This document shows positions 44,241 to 58,289 of a stretch of DNA of 64,000 bases, piece by piece. The translations under genes were made by a program, and so were the position numbers. This DNA is from Planomicrobium sp. Y74. Lineage in GTDB: Bacteria > Bacillota > Bacilli > Bacillales_A > Planococcaceae. The DNA lies in the NCBI RefSeq assembly GCF_003668635.1, contig NZ_RCWH01000010.1, forward strand, positions 1 through 64,000, read 5' to 3'. The notes under the pieces were generated by a model. That model saw only the letters and a program-made list of their open reading frames with translations. It did no database searches and was not told where the DNA came from. How positions within the stretch are numbered: position 1 is the stretch's first letter; every line of letters begins with the position of its first letter.

Positions 44241-44247
44241 GTATAAT
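44219..44247 (+). promoter_or_regulatory. SigmaA promoter of the S10 operon
   Basis: TTGCGA (44219-44224), 17-bp spacer and perfect TATAAT (44242-44247). A second, weaker candidate (TTGTAT 44155, TATACT 44177) lies before the terminator. Confidence 0.78.
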
Positions 44248-44253
44248 GGTGAA

Positions 44254-44686
<433 letters not shown>

Positions 44687-44732
44687 TCGGTAAACGAAAT
44701 AGAAAACACAAAATTTGCAGGAGGTGTGACAA

Positions 44733-45362
44733 ATGACCAAAGGAATCTTAGGTAGAAAAATCGGTATGACGCAAGTTTTTGCTGAGAACGGTGATTTAAT
44801 CCCTGTAACTGTAATTGAAGCTGCTCCAAACGTAGTGCTTCAGAAAAAAACAGTTGAGGTTGACGGCTATGAAGCAGTCCAACTAGGTTTTGAAGACAAG
44901 CGCGAAAAGCTTTCAAACAAACCTTCTAAAGGACACGTCGCAAAAGCTAACACTGCTCCTAAGCGCTTCATTCGCGAACTTCGCAATGTAAACTTAGCTG
45001 ATTACGAGATTGGTCAGGAAGTCAAAGTTGATGTATTCGCAGAAGGCGATGTAGTAGATGTAACAGGAACAACGAAAGGTAAAGGTTTCCAGGGTGTTAT
45101 TAAACGCCACGGACAATCACGCGGACCAATGAGTCACGGTTCACGCTACCACCGTCGTCCTGGTTCAATGGGTCCGGTTGCTCCTAACCGTGTATTCAAA
45201 CAGAAGAAATTACCTGGTCAAATGGGTGGCAACACAATTACGATCCAAAACCTTCACATTGTGAAAGTTGATGCTGAACGTAACTTGCTTCTTATTAAAG
45301 GTAATGTTCCTGGATCTCGCAAAGCATTGATTCGTGTGAAAACAGCAATCAAAGCTAAATAA
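44733..45362 (+). CDS. rplC: 50S ribosomal protein L3
   Basis: L3 reaches the peptidyl-transferase centre and initiates 50S assembly. The 209-residue protein has the start [13 protein letters not shown] and the central [20 protein letters not shown] loop. ATG follows AGGAGG, 46 bp after rpsJ. Confidence 0.98.
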   Translation: MTKGILGRKIGMTQVFAENGDLIPVTVIEAAPNVVLQKKTVEVDGYEAVQLGFEDKREKLSNKPSKGHVAKANTAPKRFIRELRNVNLADYEIGQEVKVDVFAEGDVVDVTGTTKGKGFQGVIKRHGQSRGPMSHGSRYHRRPGSMGPVAPNRVFKQKKLPGQMGGNTITIQNLHIVKVDAERNLLLIKGNVPGSRKALIRVKTAIKAK

Positions 45363-45391
45363 TTATTTTTTGAAGAAAGGAGGAAACAGGA

Positions 45392-46015
45392 ATGCCTAAA
45401 GTAGCTTTATTAAATCAAACAGGTTCACAAGTTGGAGATATCGAGTTGAACGATTACGTATTCGGTATCGAACCAAATGAATCAGTATTATTTGACGCTG
45501 TAATCGCTCAACGCGCTTCACTTCGTCAAGGTAACCATAAAGTAAAAAACCGTTCTGAAGTAGCCGGTGGCGGTAAAAAGCCATGGCGCCAAAAAGGGAC
45601 TGGACGTGCCCGTCAAGGTTCGATCCGTTCACCACAATGGCGTGGAGGTGGAGTTGTCTTCGGACCAACACCACGCAGCTACAGCTATAAATTGCCTAAG
45701 AAAGTACGTCGTTTAGCGATGCGTTCTGCTTTATCATCAGCAGTAGCAAACGAAAACCTGATGGTACTTGAAGGATTAACTTTTGATGCTCCAAAAACAA
45801 AGTCTTTCCTTCAATTGAAGAACGACTTGTCATTGGGCAAAAAAGCATTGTTCGTAACAGCCGATGTTAACGAAAACTTAGCATTGTCTGCTCGCAACAT
45901 CCAAGGTATGACAGTAATCGCGGCAACTGGCATCAATGTTCTTGATCTTCTTGGACATGACAAAGTTGTAATGACGAAAGCTGCAATCGAAAAAATTGAG
46001 GAGGTGCTTAGTTAA
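45392..46015 (+). CDS. rplD: 50S ribosomal protein L4
   Basis: L4 lines the exit tunnel; in E. coli it also represses the S10 operon. The 207-residue protein carries the tunnel loop [15 protein letters not shown]. Its stop overlaps rplW by one base (TAATG). Confidence 0.97.
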   Translation: MPKVALLNQTGSQVGDIELNDYVFGIEPNESVLFDAVIAQRASLRQGNHKVKNRSEVAGGGKKPWRQKGTGRARQGSIRSPQWRGGGVVFGPTPRSYSYKLPKKVRRLAMRSALSSAVANENLMVLEGLTFDAPKTKSFLQLKNDLSLGKKALFVTADVNENLALSARNIQGMTVIAATGINVLDLLGHDKVVMTKAAIEKIEEVLS

Positions 46016-46299
46016 TGGAAGCACGTGATATTCTAAAGCGTCCGGTCATTACTGAGCGTTCTTCTGAAGTAATGGCAGATAAGAAGTACACTTTTGAAGT
46101 GGACACTCGCGCAAACAAAACACAAGTTAAACAAGCGGTTCAAGAAATCTTTGGCGTGAAAGTTGAGAAAGTCAACATCATGAACTACAAAGGTAAATTC
46201 AAGCGCATGGGCAAACACGCAGGCTACACTAACAAGCGCCGCAAAGCGATTGTGAAATTGACTGCTGACTCAAAAGAAATCGAATTGTTCGAGATTTAA
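46015..46299 (+). CDS. rplW: 50S ribosomal protein L23
   Basis: L23 sits at the tunnel exit and docks trigger factor and SRP. The 94-residue length is normal. It begins within the rplD stop, with GAGGAGG inside rplD. Confidence 0.97.
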   Translation: MEARDILKRPVITERSSEVMADKKYTFEVDTRANKTQVKQAVQEIFGVKVEKVNIMNYKGKFKRMGKHAGYTNKRRKAIVKLTADSKEIELFEI

Positions 46300-46345
46300 T
46301 TCTCTAAGTTCTGATAGGAACTAACTAAAGAAGGAGGGAAACAAC

Positions 46346-47176
46346 GTGGGGATTAGAAAATATAAACCTACATCAAACGGTCGTCGTAACATGACGAGTT
46401 CGGATTTCGAAGAAATCACAACGAACAAGCCTGAGAAATCGCTTTTAGCACCAGTTAAGCGTAAAGGCGGCCGTAACAACCAAGGTAAAATTACTGTACG
46501 CCATCACGGTGGTGGACATAAACGTCAGTACCGTGTCATCGATTTCAAACGTAACAAAGATGGCATTCCAGGACGCGTTGCTACAATTGAGTACGATCCT
46601 AACCGTTCTGCGAACATCGCATTGATCCACTATGCTGACGGAGAAAAACGTTACATCCTTGCTCCTAAAGGAGTAGGCGTTGGAACTCAAATCATGTCAG
46701 GCCCTGAAGCGGATTTCAAACCAGGTAATGCTATGGCATTGTCAGGCATCCCAATGGGTTCTACAATCCACAACATTGAAATGAAGCCAGGTGCAGGTGG
46801 ACAACTAGTTCGTTCTGCTGGTACTTCAGCTCAAATCCTTGGTAAAGAAGGTAAATATGTAACTGTTCGTTTGCAATCAGGCGAAGTTCGTATGATTCTT
46901 GCTACTTGCCGTGCTACAATCGGTGCAGTTGGAAATGAGCAGCACGAATTGATTAACATTGGTAAAGCAGGACGTAACCGTTGGAAAGGCAATCGCCCAA
47001 CTGTCCGCGGATCTGTAATGAACCCTAACGATCACCCACACGGTGGTGGTGAAGGACGTTCGCCAATCGGACGTAAATCACCGATGTCTCCATGGGGCAA
47101 ACCGACTCTTGGATACAAAACTCGTAAGAAAACGAATAAATCCGATAAGTTCATCGTTCGTCGTCGCAAAAAATAA
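46346..47176 (+). CDS. rplB: 50S ribosomal protein L2
   Basis: L2 is needed for subunit association and peptidyl transfer. The 276-residue protein has the C-terminal [15 protein letters not shown] segment with the key histidine. GTG start after AAGGAGGG. Confidence 0.98.
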   Translation: MGIRKYKPTSNGRRNMTSSDFEEITTNKPEKSLLAPVKRKGGRNNQGKITVRHHGGGHKRQYRVIDFKRNKDGIPGRVATIEYDPNRSANIALIHYADGEKRYILAPKGVGVGTQIMSGPEADFKPGNAMALSGIPMGSTIHNIEMKPGAGGQLVRSAGTSAQILGKEGKYVTVRLQSGEVRMILATCRATIGAVGNEQHELINIGKAGRNRWKGNRPTVRGSVMNPNDHPHGGGEGRSPIGRKSPMSPWGKPTLGYKTRKKTNKSDKFIVRRRKK

Positions 47177-47236
47177 TTTGATTACGCTACGGTTCGCTGA
47201 AAGAACCGTGGTGCAATCACGAAGGGAGGATCCCAA

Positions 47237-47515
47237 ATGGGCCGCAGCTTGAAAAAAGGACCTTTTGCTGATGATCATCTTATGAAAAAAGTTGATGCAC
47301 AAAAGGACTCTGAGAAAAAACAAGTGATCAAAACTTGGTCTCGCCGTTCTACAATTTTCCCGACATTCATCGGACAAACAATCGCAGTATACGATGGTCA
47401 CAAACACATTCCCGTATACGTGACTGAAGACATGGTCGGCCATAAACTAGGAGAATTTGCTCCAACACGCAAATACGCTAGTCATGGTGCAGACGACAAG
47501 AAAACAAGACGTTAA
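47237..47515 (+). CDS. rpsS: 30S ribosomal protein S19
   Basis: S19 sits with S13 in the 30S head near the A-site finger. The 92-residue protein has the conserved [19 protein letters not shown] segment. ATG follows GGGAGGA. Confidence 0.98.
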   Translation: MGRSLKKGPFADDHLMKKVDAQKDSEKKQVIKTWSRRSTIFPTFIGQTIAVYDGHKHIPVYVTEDMVGHKLGEFAPTRKYASHGADDKKTRR

Positions 47516-47534
47516 TTGAGAGGAGGATTTCCCC

Positions 47535-47876
47535 ATGCAAGCAAAAGCTGTCGCTAGAACAGTCCGTATTGCTCCTCGTAAAGTCCGTTTAGTAGTAGAT
47601 TTAATCCGAGGCAAGCAAATTGGCGAAGCTGTTGCGATTTTACAACACACTCAAAAATCATCATCGATCGTTATTGAGAAATTGTTGAAATCTGCAGCTG
47701 CAAACGCTGAACACAACTACGAAATGGATCTGAACAACCTGGTTGTCAGTGAAGTATTCGTTGACGAAGGTCCAACATTGAAACGTTTCCGTCCAAGAGC
47801 AATGGGACGCGCAAGCGCAATTAATAAACGTACAAGCCACATCACACTAGTGGTATCTGAGAAGAAGGAGGGATAA
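47535..47876 (+). CDS. rplV: 50S ribosomal protein L22
   Basis: L22 lines the exit tunnel; its beta-hairpin (about 80-100, [17 protein letters not shown]) is wild type at the usual macrolide-resistance sites as far as can be read. 113 residues, ATG after GAGGAGG. Confidence 0.97.
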   Translation: MQAKAVARTVRIAPRKVRLVVDLIRGKQIGEAVAILQHTQKSSSIVIEKLLKSAAANAEHNYEMDLNNLVVSEVFVDEGPTLKRFRPRAMGRASAINKRTSHITLVVSEKKEG

Positions 47877-47879
47877 TTC

Positions 47880-48536
47880 GTGGGACAAAAAATACATCCA
47901 ATAGGTATGCGTATCGGAATCATTCGTGACTGGGAGTCAAAATGGTACGCTGAGAAAGACTATGCGACACTTCTTCACGAAGATATTAAAATCCGTGAAT
48001 ATATCGAAGCACGTTTGAAAGAAGCTTCAGTTTCCAAAATCGAAATTGAACGCGCTGCAAACCGTGTAAATGTAACAATTCACACTGCGAAACCAGGAAT
48101 GGTAATTGGTAAAGGTGGTTCTGAAGTAGAAGTACTTCGCAAGCAGCTTAATACAATGACTGGCAAGCGTGTACACATCAACATCATTGAAATCAAACGA
48201 GCTGACCTTGATGCGAGACTAGTTGCTGAAAGTGTTGCACGTCAATTGGAAAACCGTGTGTCTTTCCGCCGTGCACAAAAACAAGCAATCCAGCGCACTA
48301 TGCGTTCTGGCGCTAAAGGAATCAAAACTCAAGTATCTGGACGTCTAGGCGGCGCTGACATTGCGCGTGCTGAACACTACAGTGAAGGTACTGTTCCGCT
48401 CCATACGCTTCGTGCCGATATCGATTATGCACATGCTGAAGCTGACACAACTTACGGCAAACTTGGCGTAAAAGTATGGATCTACCGCGGTGAAGTCCTT
48501 CCAACTAAGAAGAAATCTGAGGAAGGAGGCAAATAA
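47880..48536 (+). CDS. rpsC: 30S ribosomal protein S3
   Basis: S3 forms part of the mRNA entry tunnel helicase. The 218-residue protein has a KH domain with [12 protein letters not shown] near residue 80. GTG start 3 bp after rplV stops, ribosome site inside rplV. Confidence 0.97.
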   Translation: MGQKIHPIGMRIGIIRDWESKWYAEKDYATLLHEDIKIREYIEARLKEASVSKIEIERAANRVNVTIHTAKPGMVIGKGGSEVEVLRKQLNTMTGKRVHINIIEIKRADLDARLVAESVARQLENRVSFRRAQKQAIQRTMRSGAKGIKTQVSGRLGGADIARAEHYSEGTVPLHTLRADIDYAHAEADTTYGKLGVKVWIYRGEVLPTKKKSEEGGK

Positions 48537-48537
48537 T

Positions 48538-49162
<625 letters not shown>

Positions 49163-49186
49163 TAAATCGAGAGGAGGTTTGCTAGT

Positions 49187-49450
49187 ATGACTGAGCGTAA
49201 TCAACGCAAAGTATACACAGGCCGTGTTGTGTCTGACAAAATGGACAAAACCGTTACAGTAATGGTTGAAACTCAAAAGAAGCATGCATTTTACGGCAAA
49301 CGTGTAAAATACTCGAAGAAATATAAAGCTCATGATGAGCAAAACGAAGCTAAAATCGGCGATATCGTTCGCATCATGGAAACTCGCCCACTATCAGCTA
49401 CAAAACGTTTCCGTTTGGTAGAAGTGGTAGAAAAAGCGGTTATCATTTAA
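49187..49450 (+). CDS. rpsQ: 30S ribosomal protein S17
   Basis: S17 is a primary 16S-binding OB-fold protein. 87 residues with [14 protein letters not shown] and [20 protein letters not shown] follows GAGAGGAGG. Confidence 0.97.
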   Translation: MTERNQRKVYTGRVVSDKMDKTVTVMVETQKKHAFYGKRVKYSKKYKAHDEQNEAKIGDIVRIMETRPLSATKRFRLVEVVEKAVII

Positions 49451-49497
49451 TTTAAATAATTTCGGAACTTAAGAAATTCCGGAGGGAGGTTACCTAA

Positions 49498-49866
<369 letters not shown>

Positions 49867-49901
49867 TAAATCAATGTGCGATACCAAGGAGGTGCGACAG
49901 A

Positions 49902-50213
49902 ATGCATGTTAAAAAAGGTGATAAAGTTAAGGTAATCTCAGGCAAAGACAAAGGCAAAACAGGCGTTGTTTTGACTGCTTTACCTAAAAAAGACCGTGTG
50001 ATTGTTGAAGGTATCAATATCATCAAAAAACACACTAAACCGAACCAGGCAAGCCCGCAAGGCGGAATTGTCAGCCAGGAAGCAGCTATCCACGTTTCAA
50101 ACGTCATGTTGCTTGACCCTAAATCAGGCGAGCCGACTCGTGTTGGATACAAGGTTGAAGATGGTAAAAAAGTTCGTGTTGCAAAAAAAACCGGTGAAAA
50201 ATTAGACAACTAA
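49902..50213 (+). CDS. rplX: 50S ribosomal protein L24
   Basis: L24 is an early 50S assembly protein with an N-terminal KOW motif ([15 protein letters not shown]). 103 residues; ATG follows AAGGAGG. Confidence 0.97.
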   Translation: MHVKKGDKVKVISGKDKGKTGVVLTALPKKDRVIVEGINIIKKHTKPNQASPQGGIVSQEAAIHVSNVMLLDPKSGEPTRVGYKVEDGKKVRVAKKTGEKLDN

Positions 50214-50240
50214 AACTCTTGAATGAAGGGAGGTACACAC

Positions 50241-50985
<745 letters not shown>

Positions 50986-51014
50986 TCCCCTAATTTGGGA
51001 AGGAGGTAAATGTA

Positions 51015-51413
51015 ATGACAATGACTGATCCGATTGCAGATATGCTGACACGCATTCGTAATGCGAATATGGTTCGTCACGAAAAATTGGAGCTTCCGGC
51101 TTCTAATGTGAAAAAAGACATCGCTGAAATTCTTAAGCGTGAAGGTTTCGTTCGTGACGTAGAATATGTTGAAGATGACAAGCAAGGCATGATCCGGATT
51201 TTCTTGAAATACGGATCTAACAACGAACGCGTTATTACTGGATTGAAACGTATTTCAAAACCAGGACTACGTGTTTACGCTAAAACTGACGAGGTGCCAC
51301 GTGTACTAAACGGTCTAGGAATCGCTTTAGTATCTACATCACAAGGTTTGGTAACTGATAAAGAAGCCCGCGCGAAACAAATCGGCGGAGAAATCATAGC
51401 ATACGTTTGGTAA
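51015..51413 (+). CDS. rpsH: 30S ribosomal protein S8
   Basis: S8 nucleates the 30S platform; in E. coli it represses the spc operon. 132 residues beginning [17 protein letters not shown] and ending EIIAYVW, typical. ATG follows AAGGAGG. Confidence 0.97.
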   Translation: MTMTDPIADMLTRIRNANMVRHEKLELPASNVKKDIAEILKREGFVRDVEYVEDDKQGMIRIFLKYGSNNERVITGLKRISKPGLRVYAKTDEVPRVLNGLGIALVSTSQGLVTDKEARAKQIGGEIIAYVW

Positions 51414-51443
51414 TAAGCAACAAACGAATGGAGGTGCAATAGA

Positions 51444-51983
51444 ATGTCACGTGTAGGTAAAAAACCAATCGAGGTACCTGCTGACGTTACGATCACTCTT
51501 GGCGACAAGAACGAAGTAACAGTTAAAGGTCCTAAAGGCGAGTTGACTCGCACATTTAACCAAGATATTACTATTTCCCAAGAAGATAACGTGTTAACTT
51601 TGACACGTCCTTCTGATTCTAAAGATCATCGCACAAACCACGGAACAAGCCGTGCGTTGCTAGCGAACATGGTTACTGGCGTTTCACAAGGATTCGAGCG
51701 TACGCTTGAACTAGTGGGTGTCGGGTACCGTGCTCAGCTGCAAGGCAACAAGTTGGTTCTTAACGTAGGTTACTCTCACCCGGTTGAATTCACTCCGGAA
51801 GAGGGCGTCGAGGTTGAAGTCCAAGGAAATACTAAAGTCGTTGTAAAAGGTATCAACAAAGAACGCGTTGGAGCTCTTGCTTCCAACATCCGCGCTACGC
51901 GTCCACCAGAACCTTATAAAGGTAAAGGGATTCGTTACGAAGGAGAAAACGTTCGCCGCAAAGAAGGTAAAACAGGTAAATAA
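51444..51983 (+). CDS. rplF: 50S ribosomal protein L6
   Basis: L6 lies near the sarcin-ricin loop. The 179-residue protein is a duplicated fold with the C-terminal [16 protein letters not shown] motif. ATG follows GGAGG. Confidence 0.98.
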   Translation: MSRVGKKPIEVPADVTITLGDKNEVTVKGPKGELTRTFNQDITISQEDNVLTLTRPSDSKDHRTNHGTSRALLANMVTGVSQGFERTLELVGVGYRAQLQGNKLVLNVGYSHPVEFTPEEGVEVEVQGNTKVVVKGINKERVGALASNIRATRPPEPYKGKGIRYEGENVRRKEGKTGK

Positions 51984-52016
51984 TGCTGCTTAGGCAGGCT
52001 GAAAGGAGTGACCTCA

Positions 52017-52379
52017 GTGATTACGAAACTCGATAAAAACGCATCTCGTAAAAAACGTCATGCACGCGTACGTTCAAAAATTACGGGTACGGCAGAACGT
52101 CCACGTTTAAACGTATTCCGTTCGAATAAATATATTTACGCTCAATTGATCGACGATACAAATGGTGTAACACTTGCAAGCGCATCTTCAATGGATAAAG
52201 ATTTTTCCGGAGATGTAACTGGCAACGTTGATGCAGCATCAAAAGTTGGCGAAACAATTGCGAAAAAAGCTACTGAAAAAGGCTTGAAATCGGTTGTTTT
52301 TGACCGCGGTGGTTATTTATATCATGGACGTGTCAAAGCTCTAGCAGAAGCAGCACGTGAAAACGGTTTAGAATTTTAA
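52017..52379 (+). CDS. rplR: 50S ribosomal protein L18
   Basis: L18 binds 5S rRNA with L5. The 120-residue protein ends with the conserved [20 protein letters not shown] segment. GTG 52017 is 8 bases from AAAGGAG; the in-frame GTG at 52008 overlaps that site, so it was not chosen. Confidence 0.96.
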   Translation: MITKLDKNASRKKRHARVRSKITGTAERPRLNVFRSNKYIYAQLIDDTNGVTLASASSMDKDFSGDVTGNVDAASKVGETIAKKATEKGLKSVVFDRGGYLYHGRVKALAEAARENGLEF

Positions 52380-52399
52380 AAGAAGGAGGGACACATTTC

Positions 52400-52900
52400 A
52401 TGCGTCGTATTGATCCAAACAAACTTGAACTTGAAGAACGCGTAGTTACGATTAACCGCGTAGCGAAAGTTGTAAAAGGTGGACGTCGTTTCCGTTTCTC
52501 CGCATTAGTTGTTGTAGGCGACAAAAATGGTAAAGTCGGTTTTGGTACTGGGAAAGCACAAGAAGTTCCAGATGCAATCCGTAAAGCTATTGAAGATGCG
52601 AAGAAAAACTTGATTGAAGTACCTATGGTTAAAGGTACAACTCCACATCTAGTAACAGGACGTTTTGGTGCAGGCCAAATCCTTATCAAACCTGCTTCAC
52701 CTGGTACTGGTGTAATTGCTGGCGGACCTGTCCGTGCGGTACTTGAGCTTGCAGGAGTACAAGATATTTTGTCTAAATCTCTTGGCTCAAACACACCAAT
52801 CAACATGGTGCGTGCAACAATCAACGGTTTGACTCAACTGAAAAGTGCTGATGAAGTTGCAAAACTTCGCGGTAAAACTACAGAAGAGCTATTAGGATAA
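52400..52900 (+). CDS. rpsE: 30S ribosomal protein S5
   Basis: S5 lies at the mRNA entry and affects accuracy. The 166-residue protein has the double-stranded-RNA-binding-like domain starting [16 protein letters not shown]; the loop associated with spectinomycin resistance appears intact. ATG after AAGGAGG. Confidence 0.97.
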   Translation: MRRIDPNKLELEERVVTINRVAKVVKGGRRFRFSALVVVGDKNGKVGFGTGKAQEVPDAIRKAIEDAKKNLIEVPMVKGTTPHLVTGRFGAGQILIKPASPGTGVIAGGPVRAVLELAGVQDILSKSLGSNTPINMVRATINGLTQLKSADEVAKLRGKTTEELLG

Positions 52901-52914
52901 GGAGGGAAAATTAC

Positions 52915-53097
52915 ATGGCTACTAAACTAGAAATTACCCTCACAAAATCTGTGATCGGTTCTAAACCGGCACAACGCAAAACTGTCCAGTCACTGGGTTT
53001 ACGTAAAATGCATCAAACTGTCGAGCATCAAGACAATGCTGCTATCCGCGGTATGCTTGATAAAGTCGCTCACTTAGTAACTATTAAAGAAGTTTAA
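52915..53097 (+). CDS. rpmD: 50S ribosomal protein L30
   Basis: A 60-residue L30 with [20 protein letters not shown] near its start. ATG follows AAGGAGG, 14 bp after rpsE, in standard spc-operon order. Confidence 0.97.
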   Translation: MATKLEITLTKSVIGSKPAQRKTVQSLGLRKMHQTVEHQDNAAIRGMLDKVAHLVTIKEV

Positions 53098-53130
53098 TCC
53101 CTGATTTCTATAGAAGGAGGTGCCAACTAA

Positions 53131-53571
53131 ATGAAACTTCATGAATTAAAACCAGCAGAAGGTTCACGCAGCTCAAGAAAGCGCATCGGACGCGGTATCG
53201 GTTCAGGTACTGGTAAAACAGCAGGTAAAGGTCATAAAGGTCAAAACGCTCGTTCAGGCGGCGGTGTCCGTCCTGGATTCGAAGGTGGTCAAAACCCGAT
53301 TTTCCGTCGTTTGCCAAAACGTGGATTTACAAACATCAACCGTAAAGACTACGCGATCGTGAACTTGGATGTATTGAACCGTTTCGATGAAGGCACAGAA
53401 ATTACACCTGCATTGCTTATTGAATCTGGTGTTGTCAGCAACGAAAGATCTGGAATCAAGATCCTTGGTAATGGTAGTTTAGAAAAGAAATTGAATGTTA
53501 AAGCTCACAAATTCTCTGGATCAGCTAAAGAAGCGATAGAAGCTGCCGGTGGACAAGCAGAGGTGCTTTAA
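53131..53571 (+). CDS. rplO: 50S ribosomal protein L15
   Basis: L15 is a late assembly protein of the 50S. The 146-residue protein has the glycine/arginine-rich N-terminal extension ([17 protein letters not shown]). Its stop overlaps secY by one base (TAATG). Confidence 0.97.
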   Translation: MKLHELKPAEGSRSSRKRIGRGIGSGTGKTAGKGHKGQNARSGGGVRPGFEGGQNPIFRRLPKRGFTNINRKDYAIVNLDVLNRFDEGTEITPALLIESGVVSNERSGIKILGNGSLEKKLNVKAHKFSGSAKEAIEAAGGQAEVL

Positions 53572-54866
53572 TGTTTCAGACAATCTCTAATTTTATGCGC
53601 GTGACTGATATTCGAAATAAAATCATCTTTACATTATTGATGCTCGTCATCTTCCGTATCGGAACTTTTGTTCCGGTGCCGAATGTTGATGCATCAGTTT
53701 TGCAAGCTACTGATCAGATGGGTCTGATCGGATTCTTAAATACTTTCGGTGGAGGCGCCCTTGCTAACTTCTCGATTTTAGCGATGGGAATCATGCCTTA
53801 CATTACAGCATCTATCATCGTGCAATTATTGCAGATGGATGTTGTACCGAAATTTGCTGAGTGGGCTAAACAAGGAGAAGTCGGAAGACGGAAACTTGCT
53901 CAATTCACTCGCTATTTCACAATCGTACTTGCCTTCATCCAGGCAATTGGTATGTCTTATGGCTTTAACCAAATGTATGGAGGAACATTGATTCAAAACG
54001 ATACAATTTCAACTTACGTTGTTATTGCGATTGTTTTAACCGGTGGTACGGCATTTCTACTGTGGCTTGGTGAGCAGATTACGGCAAAAGGTGTGGGGAA
54101 CGGTATTTCGATTATCATCTTCGCAGGGATTGTCGCTGCAGTACCAGGTGCAATTAACCAATTATATGCACAGCAGATCCAAGGAGCTGGCGATCAGCTT
54201 CCGATCAATATCGCTATCATGGCGTTGCTTGCATTAGCAGTTGTTGCCATTACGGTTTTGGTAATTTACGTTCAGCAAGCGCTGCGCAAAATTCCGATTC
54301 AGTATGCTAAACGCGTTGCTGGCCGCGGCCAGACGACAAGTGGGCAGCAAACGCATTTACCTTTGAAAGTGAACGCGGCCGGAGTTATCCCGGTAATCTT
54401 TGCAGTAGCGTTTATCATCACGCCTCAAACCATTGCTTCTTTCTTTGGTGCCAATGCGTTTACGGATGCTGTACAAAATACGTTTGATTATACTCAGCCT
54501 GTCGGCATGATCATTTATGTCGCTCTGATTATTGCATTTACGTATTTCTATGCATTCATTCAGGTTAACCCTGAAAACGTTGCGGATAACCTGAAAAAGC
54601 AGGGTGCATACATCCCGGGAATCCGGCCGGGTAAAAATACACAGGATTATTTAACAAGTGTGCTTTACCGACTGACATTTGTTGGAGCTATCTTCCTTGC
54701 AGTCATTTCTGTTCTACCGATTTTCTTCATTAATGTTGCGGGCTTGCCGCAATCAGCACAAATCGGTGGTACCAGCCTATTGATCGTCGTAGGGGTAGCG
54801 CTTGAGACAATGAAACAATTGGAATCGCAGCTTGTGAAACGTCATTATAAAGGCTTTATGAAATAA
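53571..54866 (+). CDS. secY: Preprotein translocase subunit SecY
   Basis: SecY is the protein-conducting channel of the plasma membrane. The 431-residue protein has ten hydrophobic spans, beginning with a cytosolic MRVTDIRNKI segment, and conserved cytosolic loops for SecA and ribosome contact (KRVAGRGQTTSGQQTHLPLK around 245-265). It starts within the rplO stop, which couples its synthesis to ribosomal proteins. Confidence 0.97.
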   Translation: MFQTISNFMRVTDIRNKIIFTLLMLVIFRIGTFVPVPNVDASVLQATDQMGLIGFLNTFGGGALANFSILAMGIMPYITASIIVQLLQMDVVPKFAEWAKQGEVGRRKLAQFTRYFTIVLAFIQAIGMSYGFNQMYGGTLIQNDTISTYVVIAIVLTGGTAFLLWLGEQITAKGVGNGISIIIFAGIVAAVPGAINQLYAQQIQGAGDQLPINIAIMALLALAVVAITVLVIYVQQALRKIPIQYAKRVAGRGQTTSGQQTHLPLKVNAAGVIPVIFAVAFIITPQTIASFFGANAFTDAVQNTFDYTQPVGMIIYVALIIAFTYFYAFIQVNPENVADNLKKQGAYIPGIRPGKNTQDYLTSVLYRLTFVGAIFLAVISVLPIFFINVAGLPQSAQIGGTSLLIVVGVALETMKQLESQLVKRHYKGFMK

Positions 54867-55580
<714 letters not shown>

Positions 55581-55995
55581 TCCCCGGCGCCGGGCGCAGT
55601 TAGTTGCCTCCATGCGGCTTTAAGGAGCACCGGAGATATGAATTTTCGAGAGCTGCAAAAGCTTGGTGCCTTATTATATGAAACTGGTGCGAGATGCATG
55701 CAGACCTGGTCTGAACCGTGCAATTCAGCACTGGAAATAGTATAATGGGTTTCGTGGAAGCATCTGTGTAACGGGTTTGGAACTCATCCTAAGCAGTCCG
55801 GGCGCTCGAGGATACGTGAGGCTGAAAAGCTTGACCGGATTATCCCGACCTGCTCATTGCGGGGAACGGAACCCGGAAGATGTCTTTTATATGGCACTCA
55901 TGCAATCCTGGTGAATGAATAGAAAACAATTATTCAATCAGCAATTACTGTTCGAAGATGAGGGCTGACTTGTATACAGAAGGGAGACTGGGTCG
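55581..55995 (+). other. 415-bp gap between adk and infA without a recognisable gene
   Basis: Bacillus has map (methionine aminopeptidase) and a small KOW-domain gene here. No frame on either strand shows either family, even as fragments. Visible items are a perfect GC-rich palindrome CCCGGC/GCCGGG (55583-55594) right after adk, a 35-codon ORF at 55638-55745 behind AAGGAG with no known motif, and TATAAT at 55741-55746 without a good -35. The stretch is otherwise featureless and may be a long 5' leader of infA. Confidence 0.7.
55638..55745 (+). CDS. Possible 35-residue small protein
   Basis: An ATG ORF with AAGGAG 10 bases upstream encodes a peptide beginning MNFRELQKLGALLYETG and containing two cysteines. 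It has no recognised family. It may be a genuine small protein, an upstream ORF in the infA leader, or chance; size and lack of homology make chance quite possible. Confidence 0.25.
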   Translation: MNFRELQKLGALLYETGARCMQTWSEPCNSALEIV

Positions 55996-56214
55996 ATGGC
56001 GAAAGACGATGTAATTGAAATCGAAGGAACAGTCGTTGAGACTTTGCCTAACGCGATGTTTAAAGTGGAATTGGAAAATGGACATACGATTCTTGCGCAT
56101 GTATCCGGCAAGATCCGCATGCACTTTATCCGCATTCTACCGGGAGACAAAGTTACAGTTGAACTATCTCCTTACGATTTAACACGCGGTCGTATCACAT
56201 ACCGTTTTAAATAA
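55996..56214 (+). CDS. infA: Translation initiation factor IF-1
   Basis: IF-1 occupies the A site during initiation. The 72-residue OB-fold protein has the standard start [20 protein letters not shown] and ends GRITYRFK. The ribosome site is AAGGGAG. It heads the infA-rpmJ-rpsM-rpsK-rpoA-rplQ group. Confidence 0.98.
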   Translation: MAKDDVIEIEGTVVETLPNAMFKVELENGHTILAHVSGKIRMHFIRILPGDKVTVELSPYDLTRGRITYRFK

Positions 56215-56251
56215 TCTTTTGCACTCCGGACTACTAAGGAGGTTGGGTTAG

Positions 56252-56365
<114 letters not shown>

Positions 56366-56389
56366 TATTGAAGGAGGTGCATCGAACAC

Positions 56390-56755
56390 ATGGCACGTAT
56401 TGCTGGTGTTGACATTCCGCGCGACAAACGCGTAGTTATTTCATTAACTTACATTTTCGGTGTTGGTAAAACAACTGCTCAGAAAGTACTTTCTGCTGCT
56501 GGTATCTCTGAAGATACACGAGTTCGTGATCTTACAGAAGATGAGTTGAACAATATCCGTGAACAATTGGATCAATACAAAATTGAAGGTGACCTTCGTC
56601 GTGAAGTATCAATGAACATCAAACGCTTGATGGAAATTGCAAGCTTCCGAGGTATCCGCCACCGCCGTGGACTACCTGTACGCGGTCAAAATACGAAGAA
56701 CAATGCGCGTACGCGTAAAGGTCCTCGTAAAACTGTTGCGAACAAGAAAAAATAA
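56390..56755 (+). CDS. rpsM: 30S ribosomal protein S13
   Basis: S13 makes intersubunit bridges and contacts P-site tRNA with its basic tail. 121 residues, starting [15 protein letters not shown] and with the [14 protein letters not shown] motif. ATG after AAGGAGG. Confidence 0.98.
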   Translation: MARIAGVDIPRDKRVVISLTYIFGVGKTTAQKVLSAAGISEDTRVRDLTEDELNNIREQLDQYKIEGDLRREVSMNIKRLMEIASFRGIRHRRGLPVRGQNTKNNARTRKGPRKTVANKKK

Positions 56756-56762
56756 TCAGTAA

Positions 56763-57170
<408 letters not shown>

Positions 57171-57299
57171 TCGTTAATCTGAATAGGATTTTTGAACATC
57201 ACGACTTACTGAATGTGTTCTGAATCGTTGCGAAAGTCTGTGACTATCGAATTCTTGGTTTAACGAAAAACACCGACGTTTTGAAGGAGGGTAAAATGA

Positions 57300-58244
57300 A
57301 TGCTCGAAATAGAAAAACCAAAGATTGAAACGGTTGAGATCGATAGCAATGCCAAATTCGGCAAATTTGTTATTGAACCCCTTGAGCGTGGATATGGAAC
57401 CACTTTAGGAAACTCCTTACGTCGAATCTTACTTTCATCTTTACCAGGCGCTGCTGTTACTTCTATTCAAATTGATGGTGTATTGCATGAATTCTCCACT
57501 GTTGAAGGTGTAGAAGAAGATGTTGCATCAATCATCTTGAATATTAAGAAACTGGCTCTGAAAATTTACTCTGACGAAGAAAAAGTCATTGAAATTGATG
57601 TAAAAGGTGATGGAACGGTTACGGCTGCAGATATTACTCACGACAGTGATGTAGAAATTCTGAATCCGGATCTATATATCGCAACAATCGCTAAAGGCGG
57701 TCACTTACGTATGCGCATGTATGCGAACAGAGGCCGTGGATACGCTCGTGCTGATCAGAACAAACGTGAAGATCTTCCGATTGGCGTTATCCCGATTGAC
57801 TCTATTTATACTCCAGTTTCTCGCGTTAATTTCCAGGTTGAAAATACTCGTGTGGGCCAGCTGGCGCATTTCGATAAACTTTCACTTGATGTCTGGACAG
57901 ATGGAAGCATCGGTCCTAAAGAGGCAATTGCGCTTGGAGCAAAAATCTTTACTGAGCATTTGAACATCTTCGTAGGATTGACGGATGAGGCACAAACTGC
58001 TGAAATCATGGTTGAAAAAGAAGAAGACCAAAAAGAGAAAGTCTTGGAGATGACTATCGAAGAGCTTGATCTTTCAGTCCGTTCTTACAACTGCTTGAAA
58101 CGTGCGGGTATCAACACGGTACACGAACTGGCGAGCAAGTCGGAAGACGACATGATGAAAGTACGCAACCTTGGACGCAAATCACTTGAAGAAGTCAAAG
58201 TGAAGTTGGAAGATTTGGGATTGGGCCTTCGCAAAGAAGACTGA
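57300..58244 (+). CDS. rpoA: RNA polymerase alpha subunit
   Basis: Alpha dimerises to begin polymerase assembly and contacts activators and UP elements. The 314-residue protein has the N-terminal assembly domain ([18 protein letters not shown], about 30-47) and the C-terminal DNA-binding domain (about 245-310, [14 protein letters not shown]). ATG 57300 follows AAGGAGGG. A 129-bp gap separates it from rpsK, with no clear promoter. Confidence 0.98.
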   Translation: MLEIEKPKIETVEIDSNAKFGKFVIEPLERGYGTTLGNSLRRILLSSLPGAAVTSIQIDGVLHEFSTVEGVEEDVASIILNIKKLALKIYSDEEKVIEIDVKGDGTVTAADITHDSDVEILNPDLYIATIAKGGHLRMRMYANRGRGYARADQNKREDLPIGVIPIDSIYTPVSRVNFQVENTRVGQLAHFDKLSLDVWTDGSIGPKEAIALGAKIFTEHLNIFVGLTDEAQTAEIMVEKEEDQKEKVLEMTIEELDLSVRSYNCLKRAGINTVHELASKSEDDMMKVRNLGRKSLEEVKVKLEDLGLGLRKED

Positions 58245-58289
58245 GTTCAAAATCGGATCCGAACTATTTAACAAAGGAGGGAAACTTCA

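Noticed and set aside
55581-55995. Degenerate map gene
   Set aside because: I looked for methionine aminopeptidase metal-site motifs and the KOW pattern in all frames and saw none, so decay cannot be shown from this sequence alone.
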